Positions 9,675 to 18,545 of a stretch of 64,000 bases of DNA are shown piece by piece (position 1 is the stretch's first letter; each line of letters begins with the position of its first letter). The stretch spans positions 310,001-374,000 of the forward strand of contig JAWKTN010000002.1 in the NCBI GenBank assembly GCA_041399065.1. The letters are read 5' to 3'. A program made the translations under genes and the position numbers. This stretch comes from JAGQPD01 sp020426865. Its GTDB lineage: Bacteria; Planctomycetota; Planctomycetia; Pirellulales; Pirellulaceae. The notes beneath the pieces were generated by a model, which searched no databases, was not told the origin of the DNA, and worked only from the letters and a program-made list of their open reading frames with translations.

Positions 9675-10301
9675 ATGAGACTGAATATCGAGATGAAGTC
9701 GAGTGACGAGCTCGCATCGGTACCTACCAACATCATCGAAAAACTATCCGCCGCCGATATGGAGGCATATAGAAATCCAGTTGTGTATTTCCGATCAGCA
9801 GCTGAGCGAACAGGTATCAATGAGCTTCAACAGCTATTCGAAAATGACGTAAGCGATGGACAAATAGCGCATATCAGGATTGAGTATGATTTGGTGGCGG
9901 AAGTAAATATGTGGTTTTCGTTTACGCTCGTGAAACGAAAGTGTTCGCCATGGTATTGTGCGTATCGCTCGTTTGAGTTACCGGTTGGAACACCGTCTTC
10001 GGTCCTGCGAGTATTCGAGGGGTTTGGCGGGATTCTTTCTCACGCGGATGTTCCGTACGGGTTTCTTCCGCCGAATCGCCACTTTGCGGCCCGCGACGGC
10101 GGGCTATCGTCGTTAGTAGGTCAGGCTCTCACTGACTGCGTATTCTTTTTCGCGTTTGGGAATGGTGACTATATCGGCTTTGATCGCGAGCAGGGATGCG
10201 TGATGTACGACCACGAGACGCCTTGGATACAACAGATTCCCTGCGAAGGTTTTATTGAAGACTATTTTCGCGGACTTCTAAAGAGGCGGTTCGTCGACTA
10301 A
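9675..10301 (+). CDS. SUKH-like (SMI1/KNR4) putative immunity protein
   Basis: This is a 208-residue protein. The C-terminal half has GFGGILSHADVPYGFLPPN and then FFFAFGNGDYIGFD followed by VMYDHE. That is the pattern of SUKH/SMI1-KNR4 proteins, which often neutralise polymorphic toxins. ATG 9675 is preceded by GGGAG at 9662-9666, a better site than a start at 9624. There is no signal peptide, so it should be cytoplasmic. It stands downstream of the Rhs tip on the same strand, as expected of an immunity gene. The second IS91-like unit starts 15 bp after its stop codon. Confidence in the fold is moderate, and the pairing with the tip is inferred from position. Confidence 0.55.
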   Translation: MRLNIEMKSSDELASVPTNIIEKLSAADMEAYRNPVVYFRSAAERTGINELQQLFENDVSDGQIAHIRIEYDLVAEVNMWFSFTLVKRKCSPWYCAYRSFELPVGTPSSVLRVFEGFGGILSHADVPYGFLPPNRHFAARDGGLSSLVGQALTDCVFFFAFGNGDYIGFDREQGCVMYDHETPWIQQIPCEGFIEDYFRGLLKRRFVD

Positions 10302-10316
10302 GTCGCTACGTGCAAG

Positions 10317-10862
10317 AAGGAATAAAGTAGAAGATGATTCCCATGCGAACTGACGCGATGCTGGCGCATCGGAAGCGGTAAAAAGGAGAGTCATTGGCAC
10401 GGACTTTGCTTTTAGAGCGTTAGATGGCGATTTCTAGCGACCAATGAGCGTCGCGTGCTGCGGCGAGCGAATCGCCGGTCGGATGGACACGTTTGACAGC
10501 GTGCTTACGTCCGTCACGACTGCTACAGAGCGAGCACGGAAGTGCGGTTGGCGCGGACGCTGTGCGCGACACGGTGTTGGCCGTGAATTTGAAGAAGTCC
10601 AATACCGGTGCTGCGCAGTAGCGAAGATCATGTGAGTGCGTTGCATCACGGGACTCCCGATCGAGGTGGTGGACGGGTAGACGCGGGCGACATGAAGTGG
10701 TACGCCGTAAGCTCGCGGTTGATCCGCTCTCGGGCGCGGCGTGGTACGGTCGCTCCGTGGACGGCCCAGCCGATCTCGGCGCGCAGAAGGTCGACAAAGC
10801 GAAGTTTTCGCTCGCCGCAGAAAGGACACTTCCTGTCGCAGTCGGCTTCGGGGTCTTCGTCG
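10317..10862. mobile_element. Solo IS91-like 3' end fragment, copy 2
   Basis: This is the counterpart of 492-1037 in copy 1, cut at the same base where REP/RAYT sequence begins. It holds only the transposase C-terminal coding region and the origin terminus. Confidence 0.7.
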
Positions 10863-11099
10863 CCTCAGCGACCGCTGCGCGGTCAAACACAATGACGCTC
10901 TCCCCCGATTCGACGCGGGGGGCGGGCAAGGTTACTACGTTCCATCTCAGGCTTCCAGGAGTGCTTGGTAGTCTACGAAATCGAGCCGCTCTCGTTTACG
11001 GGTATATCCCACGTAGCTGCTGTGCTTCCAGGCATCGGGCTTTGCGCACAACGGCCGTTTGGCAAACCTGAGCGATCGCATGCGGCATGCTGCGTCCTC

Positions 11100-11258
11100 C
11101 AGGGCCGAAGGCCCACCATTTGCATAGCCCAGGCCAACGGCCTGGGTCCGGATGGTGTTATATTCCCCCCGGCGTTGTCGTCCGGGCCTCCGGCCCGGAC
11201 GACAACACCGGCGCGCGGGGTCCTTCATAACTATGCAAATGGCGGGCCTTCGGCCCTG
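11100..11258. repeat. REP/BIME-like inverted repeat, copy 2
   Basis: The outer arms are at 11100-11132 and 11231-11258. The inner hairpin arms read TTGTCGTCCGG and CCGGACGACAA, whereas copy 1 has TGGTCGTCCGG and CCGGACGACCA. The G-to-T change on one arm is matched by C-to-A on the other, which keeps the pairing. A stretch present on the right side of copy 1 (GCCCAGCCCTGCGGGCTGGG) is missing here. Confidence 0.7.
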
Positions 11259-11317
11259 CAACCACCGCCACTTGCGTTAATCCCAGACATGACGCTCGTC
11301 GCGTGGGGCATTCAGGG

Positions 11318-11589
11318 TCAAAATTGGTTTTCGGTTTTCAGCATGGCTTGCTCGACTTGTTTCCGTCGGTGGCGGTACGCGGAGGACTGCAACTCCTGCC
11401 GTTTGGCACTGCGCGCCGACGTTCGGTAGGGTCTTGCTTCTCGGCCAGCTTGATCATCCGCTTCAAAAAGGACTTCGAGCCGATCACCCACTCGTCCCAT
11501 GCAGAGCTGAGTGGATTGACCAATTTGTCTTTGAGCCTTTGAGAAACAAATCGACGATAGGCGCTCGCAGCATTTTGTCTGCCAAACGT
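11318..11589 (-). pseudogene. RAYT transposase C-terminal fragment, copy 2
   Basis: This is the same captured fragment as 1507-1779, with AWDEWVIGSKSFLKRMIKL. One base is missing relative to copy 1 in the run around 11415, which shifts the frame. It has no catalytic part and no start, and is bounded by the IS91-like CAAG at 11591. Confidence 0.6.
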
Positions 11590-11697
11590 TCAAGAGGGAA
11601 TAAAGTAGAAGATGATTCCCATGCGCACTGACACTGTGCTGGCGCATCGGTAGCGGTAAAAAGATAAATCATTGGCACGGGCTTTGCTTTTAGAGCG

Positions 11698-13018
11698 TTA
11701 GATGGCGATTTCTAGCGACGGATGAGCGTCGCGTACCGCGGCGAGCGAATCGCCAGTCGGATGGACGTGTTTTGAAGTGTGCATTCGTCCGTCACGACTG
11801 CCACAGAGCGCGCATGGAAGTGCGGTTGGCGCGGACGCTGAGCGCGACACGGTGTTGGCCGTGAATTTGAAGAAGCCCAATACCGGTGCTGCAGTAGCGA
11901 AGATCATGCGCGTGCCTTGCATCACGGGACTCCCGATCGAGGTGGTGGTCGGGTAGCGCGGGCGACATGAAGTGGTACGCCGTAAGCTCGCGGTTGATCC
12001 GCTCTCGGGCACGGCGCGGTACGGTCGCGCCGTGGACGGCCCATCCGATTTCGGCGCGCAGAAGGTCGACAAAGCGAAGTTTCCGCTCGCCGCAGAAAGG
12101 ACACTTCCTGTTGCAGTCGGCTTCGGGGTCTTCGTCGGGCGTGACATCGGTGGCGCGTGATGGGGCGGGTTCTGTCGGAGCGTTCGTTGCAGCATCGACA
12201 GTCAGAGAGGCAACCACAGGAGCAGTACTATCCGTGGCACTTTCAGTCAGCAATGGTCGGCCACTCACTGGTTCGCCACTGGCTGCTACTTCACTGTCCG
12301 TAGCGGCGGCTTCCAACGGAGCCGTGCGAGCAGACTCGACGAAGTTGTCCGTAGCTGCTTGGTTCGCAGAATCGTCTTGCGGCTCGGGGACGCCCAAGGC
12401 TGTCCGGGCGAGGCGGAGTGCCGCCTCGCGCTGCGTGGCCCCAGGCAGCCGCCGTAAGCGCAGTCGCCGAAAGTGCGGTGGCAGAATGTGCAAGGCGAAG
12501 CGTTGCACGAACTCTGCGCCAGGCATGGTTTCGGTTTTCTGCACTCCCATCGCGGTAGTCCTTGTAGCGAATTGTGACTTGCCCGTCTTCGTCGCTTAAG
12601 ATTCGCGCATCACTGATCGCGGTGCCCGTGACATAATGGGACAGATACCGAAAGGCAGCGTCTTGCCGGAACGTATCTTCCCGCGTGCCGCAGTGGATCA
12701 CCCAGGGCTTGGCCGAAAGTGGCGCAAGCCACTGGCGAAACGCTTGCTCATCGTCAGCAAGTGCTCCGAGCTCTGGCGGCAACCACAGTTTCCCAGCGCG
12801 ATAGCGGCGGCGTAGTTTTTTGAGATAAAGATCGCGATACGTTTGCATCAGCACGGTGGGATCGAGAAAGAATTGTCGCTCGGGGAAGGTCACCCACTGG
12901 CCGGTCTCCAGCGAGATGCCGCCGCCAGGGACGAGTACATGGTAGTGCACGTGGCGCAGCAGGCGCTGTCCCCAGGTGTGCAGCACCATCACCATGCCGA
13001 TGCGAGCGGATACGCCAG
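11698..13018 (-). pseudogene. IS91-family Y2 transposase, N-terminally deleted copy
   Basis: This is homologous to 1887-3200 on the minus strand. It starts abruptly at the deletion junction with MVMVLHTWGQRLLRHVHYHV, so the zinc-binding N-terminus is lost. The HUH-type motif HVHYH and the paired-tyrosine motif YLSHYVTGTAISDARI are retained. The C-terminal CPFCGERKLRF motif is also present, but in a different frame. Without the N-terminus and with frame changes it is not functional. It is convergent in origin with the recombinase fragment, and the two genes now touch head to head. Confidence 0.7.
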
Positions 13019-13855
13019 CGGCGACGGCACTTAAATGATTTGATCGTGTGGGCGGAAGAGCGATCGATCACGCGGCCCACCGAGTTGACACGACACGTGT
13101 TGGAACGCTACCAGCGGCATCTCGCGACGCGCCCCAGTGCGCGCACGAACAAGCCCGCTTCCTATCGCCAACAGTTCTTGCAACTCTGTTCGGTCCGGGC
13201 CTGGTTTCGCTATCTGCTGCGACAGCAGCAGATCCTGCACAACCTGGCTGCCGAGTTGGAACTTCCCAAACTCGGCTCCCCACTGCCGCGTCATATCCTT
13301 ACGGCCAGCCAAGCCGATGATGTGCTTCGTCAAACGGATCTGCTTTCACCGTTGGGGCTGCGTGACCGGGCGATCTTGGAGACGTTTTACTCGACGGGAA
13401 TTCGCCGTGCCGAGCTGGTCCACTTGCACATTTACGACGTCGATGTGGAACGTGGTGTGCTGGCGATCCGGCAAGGGAAAGGACGCAAGGATCGGATGGT
13501 GCCGATTGGACGGCGGGCATTGGCGTGGCTAGAAAAATATCGACAAGAGTCGCGACCGCGGTTGCAGGTGCGGGATACCGAAACGGCGCTCTTTCTGACG
13601 CGGTTCGGTACCGCGTTCTCGGTCAGCTCGATGTCGACGTTGGTCTCTCGCTACGTCGCGTCCGCCGAGCTGGGGGTTACTGGCAGCTGTCATTTATTTC
13701 GGCATGCGCTTGCCACGTCGATGCTCGACCATGACGCCGACACGCGCTTTATCCAAGCGATGCTTGGTCACGCGAGCCTCAGCACGACGCAGATTTATAC
13801 GCGGGTATCGGTCGCGAAGCTCAAGGAAGTACACGACCGCACGCATCCGTCGTAG
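13016..13855 (+). pseudogene. Tyrosine recombinase, 5'-truncated copy
   Basis: This matches residues from about 46 onward of the intact recombinase at 7101-8072. The catalytic residues remain (STGIRRAEL, HLFRH, LGHASLSTTQIY), but the first part of the SAM-like arm-binding domain is gone. The break coincides with the internal deletion of copy 2. Translation could begin only at an internal codon such as TTG 13040. It is probably inactive, because the N-terminal DNA-binding domain is incomplete. Confidence 0.75.
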
Positions 13856-14280
13856 CGTGACACGCTCGTGGGCCAGCGGTATGGCGGGCTGTCGGTAAAG
13901 CTCGCCATACCGCCGCTTGCTTTTGACGCAAAGCGAAAAATCCCGGGGGCTCGGGGGCTGGCCCCCGCGATCACCTGTGAGCCACACGTTTCTGCTGCTG
14001 CCAAGGTGAAACACGGCACGGGGCATGCGGTCTGTTTCCCCACGAAAATAAAATGATTCCCGTTTCGAGGCGAATCGCTATAATACGAGCATGGTCTTTG
14101 GCAAGTAACACCACATGGTCGGCAAGTCTTCGCGCGCGTGCGCGGGAGCCATGAAGTTGATGATCTGGTTCGCGACAGTGGAGTGTCCCTGTCGCATGCA
14201 CGCTCGCGTGACGTAACGTGGGCTGTGACAGGCGTATGCGTCACGTGATCAGGGATAGATCGCGAGATCCACGCGAGTTG

Positions 14281-14940
14281 TTGAATATGTGCGAGTTCAC
14301 GCGTCCCGCATCATGGTCCCGCATCGGGCCCACACTGATAGCGGAGAAGCGGCCAGAATGTTACACGAGATTTTTTTTCGAAAATCTCCGCCCCGCCGTC
14401 CGCGTTTCCAGATTAAGCGACAGCGATACCTTCTTGCTTCGTGTCGGGGCCAACGAAGATGGGACCGGCGAACTTTCGACGGCAACAGTGTGGCGCACCG
14501 GAGGGATCGATGAGGATCTGAGCCGCTACACGATCAAACACCATGTTGCCGTCAGCGACTCCGGTTCGGTCTTCCAATTGAGCGACACACAGAATCGGCT
14601 CGCTAGCACCCCAGGTGCGTGACCTATCGCCAGACCTTCGAAGTGGCCCCTGTTGCACCTTCTGATCTCACCGCATTCGTGACACGATCGGGAAAGAAGT
14701 TCAACGTCGACCTATCATGGGATGTCCCAGAGGATGTCCCGCCATTTGAAGGTTTCGTCATCGAGTATTGGACGCTCTCTGATCACAACCCTTTCAAGTA
14801 TGAATACCAAATCCCTCCGTCACTGGGACGTACCACGCCGCATCTACGAAGCCATATGCGGCGTCGGACGACAGCAACATCTTGGACTTGATTGTCGGCG
14901 AGGCCGTGAGCGCAAAGCGGAAGGTATTTACGATTTGATT
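14281..14940 (+). pseudogene. Fibronectin-III-like surface protein fragment
   Basis: The coding signal resumes right after the element end. The first frame (to 14622) includes RPAVRVSRLSDSDTFLLRVG and SRYTIKHHVAVSDSGSVFQL. A frame change then leads to a stretch with PSDLTAFVTRSGKKFNVDLS and GFVIEYW (14619-14890), which resembles a fibronectin type III domain. A second shift follows near 14840. The 5' end is cut off by the IS91-like unit. It was probably part of a large secreted protein, and nothing functional is left. Confidence 0.45.
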
Positions 14941-15055
14941 TGACCGGGAAGCTGGCAATTCACGACGAGACGCCCAATCGAGAATGACTTCGTCTATGGA
15001 AAGTAGTCTTACGGAGACATTCCGATCGTCGACGTCCTTGCACTAGCGTCACAAA

Positions 15056-15089
15056 ACCATTTATTATGAGCATGCTCATAATAAATGGT
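15056..15089. repeat. 34-bp perfect palindrome
   Basis: The left half, ACCATTTATTATGAGCA, is followed directly by its exact reverse complement, TGCTCATAATAAATGGT. It is A/T-rich in a G/C-rich neighbourhood. No protein-binding family is recognisable from the sequence alone. Confidence 0.8.
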
Positions 15090-15159
15090 CTTTGGCGCCT
15101 GGCCCTTTTCCCGGCCTGGAGATCGCCCGACTTGCGAAAACGGAACATCGTGCGCCGAA

Positions 15160-15183
15160 GCGACCAATCGCGAGATTGGTCGC
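15160..15183. repeat. Hairpin, 10-bp stem and GCGA loop
   Basis: GCGACCAATC, a GCGA loop and GATTGGTCGC form a perfect stem-loop of the GNRA-tetraloop kind. No T-run follows, so it is not a standard terminator. Confidence 0.7.
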
Positions 15184-15616
15184 TATCGAGCTAGCGTCCA
15201 CAAATCGATGAATGGCCGCTCGTACTGGCAGTGCGTTGGCATAGATCGCAGGAGTTCCACTCGGATGCGTGGCATCTTCTGCGGTAAGCAGAGGTTCTTT
15301 TGGCATCGGATCTGTCAACGATGCCTAGATCTTTATCGTCGTGCCAATGGCGTCAAATCGAAGCAGAACGTCCGTGGTCCATGCAATCGAGCCAAATTGC
15401 CCATTTGGAAAGCGCGTCTGAACTAAGTCTCGTGTCGGTCCTTCGGGCGTATGGAGCTTATGGACGCAGCACGCCCCCTGCCGGGGCACCGAAAAATCTT
15501 GGAAACCCATGCGACCATTTCACATTCATGAAGGAACAACTTTCTGACGAGCGACAGTTGGGGAACAAGCTGACGAAGCTACGACTGTCGCAAGTACATA
15601 GGTAGGGAGTAGTTCG

Positions 15617-15928
15617 ATGAATCGTTTCTTGAGTATCGGTATGGCCGCGGGTATTTTGGTTGGCTGCATTTGGAACACGGCACCAGCAAGAGCATCAAGT
15701 GACGCAGACATGCTACAGTGTCATGACCACTTTGTCAACACAACTGCCGATCCAACTGCCGATCCGCAATGGCCCATTCCATTAGCCATCACCGACGGGG
15801 GGTGCTTCCGACCATTTCCATGCTGTCCATGGTACCCTTTCCTTTGTACGGATGTGACAAAGGGACGATCAGTGGCCGCATGCATTGGGATTCGTTACAA
15901 GGACCTATGCATTGGAGTTCACGTGTAG
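15617..15928 (+). CDS. Small secreted Cys-rich protein
   Basis: This 103-residue protein has a clear signal peptide: MNRFLSIGMAAGILVGC leads into a small-residue cleavage region (APARA, about residue 26). The mature part has eight Cys residues, including GGCFRPFPCCPWYPFLC, which suggests disulfide bonds in the periplasm or outside the cell. The GTAGGGAG upstream of ATG 15617 is a plausible ribosome-binding site. I do not recognise the family. Two similar hexapeptide-like segments, ADPTADP, suggest a small internal duplication. Its neighbours give no clue to function. Confidence 0.6.
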   Translation: MNRFLSIGMAAGILVGCIWNTAPARASSDADMLQCHDHFVNTTADPTADPQWPIPLAITDGGCFRPFPCCPWYPFLCTDVTKGRSVAACIGIRYKDLCIGVHV

Positions 15929-16185
15929 GGCATTGGAGCGACTCCCCATCATTAGGGGGGCGCTCCGTTTTCGTCTCAAAATGATTTGGCTGGCATCTAT
16001 TTGACGACATCTCGGGGAAGCATGCGCTATTCTTCACATCGCGTAAAGGACTACGCACATTGACTTTCCGAGAATCGACAAGGAATTCGTACGGTTTTCG
16101 CGACCGTTACCAGCGTTGTGGGTAACAACACAATTGAATACTACAACCGTCGATTGCGAGATTTCTATGGAACGGTGCCAACAGA

Positions 16186-16704
16186 TTGAGGCCCCTCCCA
16201 ATTTTGGATGTGGCCGATGTTATAAACTCATATCAGGAAGCGTTCGTGTACTTGTATAAGCGATTCCCGGCAGCGACCGCGGAGGATATCGCATCGGATG
16301 CATGCCTTGCGGCATTCCATTCCTTCGGCAAGTACGACCGCAATCGGCCGTTTCGCAACTGGTTCATCACGATTGTTCGCAACACGGCCTGCAAATTCGT
16401 GGTCAAGCAACGACAGAGCCAGCAGACTGAAGTGTTGGTATCCGAAGAACTGCCTGGGCCAAACGTTCAACCGAACGGTCGTATCGAGAACCAGGAAAAC
16501 ATGCAACGGCTCGCCGCCGCCGTCGAGGGATTTCTCGTTGGACTAACCGTGTATGACCGTTGCATGGTGAACTACTACCGCAATCAACTCACGCATAGAG
16601 AAGTGGCCCAACGAATGGGTTGCAGCGAAGACTCAGCGAAGGGGCGTTACCGTCGTTTGATGAAAAAGCTGGATGCGATCCTAGACCGGATCCAGCGAAG
16701 TTAG
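16186..16704 (+). CDS. ECF-like RNA polymerase sigma factor
   Basis: This 172-residue protein has sigma-70 region 2 (about 28-70, with EDIASDACLAAFHSFG and FRNWFITIVRNTA) and region 4 (about 130-165, with LTHREVAQRMGCSEDSAKGR). A flexible linker joins them. That is the layout of extracytoplasmic-function sigma factors, which recruit RNA polymerase to special promoters. The next gene, 24 bp downstream, encodes a one-TM protein that could be its anti-sigma or transducer. The start is uncertain: TTG 16186 is the only usual start in frame near the N-terminus. The ATG at 16167 is in another frame, so a sequence change at the 5' end is possible. Confidence 0.75.
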   Translation: MRPLPILDVADVINSYQEAFVYLYKRFPAATAEDIASDACLAAFHSFGKYDRNRPFRNWFITIVRNTACKFVVKQRQSQQTEVLVSEELPGPNVQPNGRIENQENMQRLAAAVEGFLVGLTVYDRCMVNYYRNQLTHREVAQRMGCSEDSAKGRYRRLMKKLDAILDRIQRS

Positions 16705-16728
16705 GGCATACCAGCAAGAGAAAAAAAC

Positions 16729-17415
16729 ATGAAAACAACCGCACCTGATCTGTCAGAAACTTGGGCTTCACTGTCGCTGGTCGAATTACCTACGTTGGAC
16801 GAAGTCGATCGGGAGATGGCGGTGTATCATCGGAACCGATCGCGGCAATTCAGGGGAGCGGTGATTGTGACCGGTTTTGCATTGGTAGCGGTTTCCAGCT
16901 ATACGTGCACCGTGATGACAAACCAAGCGGTGAAATTGGCAACACTCCAATCAGAGTTGACCCAGTATCGGGAATCGCAGCAGGAGAAGCTGGATCAGCT
17001 TTCCTCAGAAATCGCAAGGCACGAACAATGCTACACGATCGCGATCCGCGAATGGAATGCCGTGCAACAACAGCTGGCGATTTTGCAGGATTTTCGACGG
17101 AAAGACCTAGGGGACGAGAAAACTGAGAGTCTTACGACGGAGGAAGTTCAATGCAAGACGATTGAGGATAGTCTAGCGGCAACTGAGGAATCGCATTTAC
17201 ATGAGACGAATTCTTGGGCCCCCCTTCGACCGCCAAGTTCGTTCATGGATATTGACAAGCTGAACCAATTGGACGACGTACGGTTTCTTTCGGGACCGGG
17301 TAACATATTTCCCAAAGAATCGTCGACTCCCCGGAAAGCGGGCGAGGAAACACCTTTGCCACCACTCCGTCATAAAATCAATTCCATCCGCGGAGTCAAC
17401 CTACTGGAACCATAG
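16729..17415 (+). CDS. Single-pass membrane protein with coiled coil, possible anti-sigma partner
   Basis: This 228-residue protein has a short cytoplasmic N-terminus and a TM segment at about residues 43-60 (GAVIVTGFALVAVSSYTC). A coiled coil follows at about 70-130, rich in Leu, Gln and Glu (KLATLQSELTQYRESQQEKL). The C-terminal tail is loose and Pro-rich. It begins 24 bp after the sigma factor gene on the same strand, so the two probably form an operon. That arrangement is typical of membrane anti-sigma factors, but I see no zinc-binding anti-sigma domain in the N-terminal 40 residues. The function is therefore only suggested by context. Confidence 0.6.
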   Translation: MKTTAPDLSETWASLSLVELPTLDEVDREMAVYHRNRSRQFRGAVIVTGFALVAVSSYTCTVMTNQAVKLATLQSELTQYRESQQEKLDQLSSEIARHEQCYTIAIREWNAVQQQLAILQDFRRKDLGDEKTESLTTEEVQCKTIEDSLAATEESHLHETNSWAPLRPPSSFMDIDKLNQLDDVRFLSGPGNIFPKESSTPRKAGEETPLPPLRHKINSIRGVNLLEP

Positions 17416-17461
17416 AACGAGCGAGTAGCACGGTTGTGACACAGTAACGAAGGGGAGTCGG

Positions 17462-17638
17462 ATGAGCTTCATTTTGCAGCAACCCACGCTAACCGCATTG
17501 GGTGCGATTGTCTTGCTGGGCGTTGTGTTGGGGATGATCTTTGGGCCCAGTCGCAAATCACCCTTGTCTTTGTACACGCGCAGCATCAATGGGTGGGGAA
17601 TGCAGCTCCCCAAACCTTACAGTCGCCCAAGACGTTAG
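17462..17638 (+). CDS. Small membrane protein, possibly truncated by a nonsense codon
   Basis: A 58-residue frame starts at ATG 17462, 4 bp after AGGGGAG (17451-17457), which is a strong ribosome-binding site. It has one hydrophobic segment, TALGAIVLLGVVLGMIFG, followed by a basic tail (SRPRR). The stop TAG (17636-17638) is followed in the same frame by 26 codons of acidic, coding-like sequence (DSYDEDVGSEFESVVASK) before TGA 17717-17719. The gene may have been about 85 residues long. It is third in the sigma factor group, 46 bp after the previous stop. Confidence 0.5.
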   Translation: MSFILQQPTLTALGAIVLLGVVLGMIFGPSRKSPLSLYTRSINGWGMQLPKPYSRPRR

Positions 17639-17719
17639 CACGACTCGTACGACGAAGATGTGGGAAGCGAGTTCGAATCCGTTGTCGCGTCCAAGGCCAA
17701 ACTGGAACCTCGGCGATGA

Positions 17720-18545
17720 ACGGGCTGAATCCCTGCTGAGGAGCATCCTGGCTCCACTTGCAGCTTTGATTACTTCCTCTTCCAAGGTCTCCGCGGTCTG
17801 TTCGCTGGTCAGTTTCCATGAGGCTCCCAGGCGTGTCTGACCGAACCAATGGAAACTTAACACGTTCTTGTTCGTTATGGGTTTGCCGGCGCGGTATTGC
17901 TTTCCCAGGCTCCGCCTCGTCAATCTTGGACCGTTGCGTGAACAGCTCCAAGCCGCACAAGAACAGCCGCCCAAGTGGGTTGACTATTCGCCCGCGTCCG
18001 CTCTGGCGGCAAACCGCGCGAACAGCAGCGAAGATAGCCGCTTGCCAAAATGCGGCCGGTAATGGATATAGATCGCGCACGTTTTGTCGAGGAAGGCCGC
18101 CGAGGTCATCCGCCAACGACGGTGGTTGCATACCAAGCGGTTTTTGTCGTTTGCCGGTCGGCTGACCACCTGGGAATTACAGCATCTGATTGTTAATTAC
18201 CAACTGCGTGGTACCGTTTCGCCAGAGCTGCAAAACGGGGCGTTTTCATTTTTTGCACGAATGCACTGAAGGTCCTACGAACGAAAACCATCAATCCAAA
18301 TCCAACAAGCGATCCGACGCGCCCGATCCGCAGTCCACACATCGCAGGACGCTCAACGGGTTCGTCTGCCTCATCGCCAAAGCCGTCGCCAAATCGCTGG
18401 CCAAAATTGAGGATAAGCGTCGAGAGGATGGGATGTTACCTGCGGCGCAGACGATTCCTCACGGTTGGTGCGTCCCCACTTGCGATGGGCCTGGCCCCAA
18501 ACGACTCTGTGTTCCCTGCAGTTTTGGGTAAGTGGCCCCTTGATA
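17720..18545. other. Intergenic or decayed sequence, no clear gene
   Basis: Frames are open on both strands without ribosome-binding sites or known motifs. A stretch near 18445-18500 on the plus strand reads RRRFLTVGASPLAMGLA, reminiscent of a twin-arginine-type signal, but the frame does not lead into a recognisable protein. I treat the segment as decayed. Confidence 0.35.

Larger units (their letters stand above)
10317..14280. mobile_element. IS91-like composite rolling-circle unit, copy 2 (internally deleted)
   Basis: Layout is as in copy 1: CAAG at 10313-10316, a solo 3' end (10317-10862), a REP/RAYT segment (10863-11590), CAAG at 11591-11594, then the transposase and recombinase. About 4 kb corresponding to 3203-7230 of copy 1 is missing. 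The deletion junction at 13010-13018 joins the transposase and recombinase genes, both cut at their 5' ends. The right end at 14280 is identical to 8497. Left flank (SUKH gene) and right flank (fibronectin-III gene) differ from those of copy 1, so this is a separate insertion and not a tandem copy. Confidence 0.75.
14941..15616. other. Intergenic region with palindromes, no clear gene
   Basis: Short open frames exist on both strands (for example 15085-15426), but none has a ribosome-binding site or recognisable sequence. The region holds two striking palindromes, listed separately, and the promoter for the small secreted protein at 15617. Confidence 0.4.

Noticed and set aside
9458..9706. Short gene between the Rhs tip and the SUKH-like gene
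   Set aside because: It overlaps the supported SUKH start in another frame and has no recognisable sequence.
15160..15183. Rho-independent terminator
   Set aside because: The stem-loop is good but no run of T follows, and no gene ends just before it.
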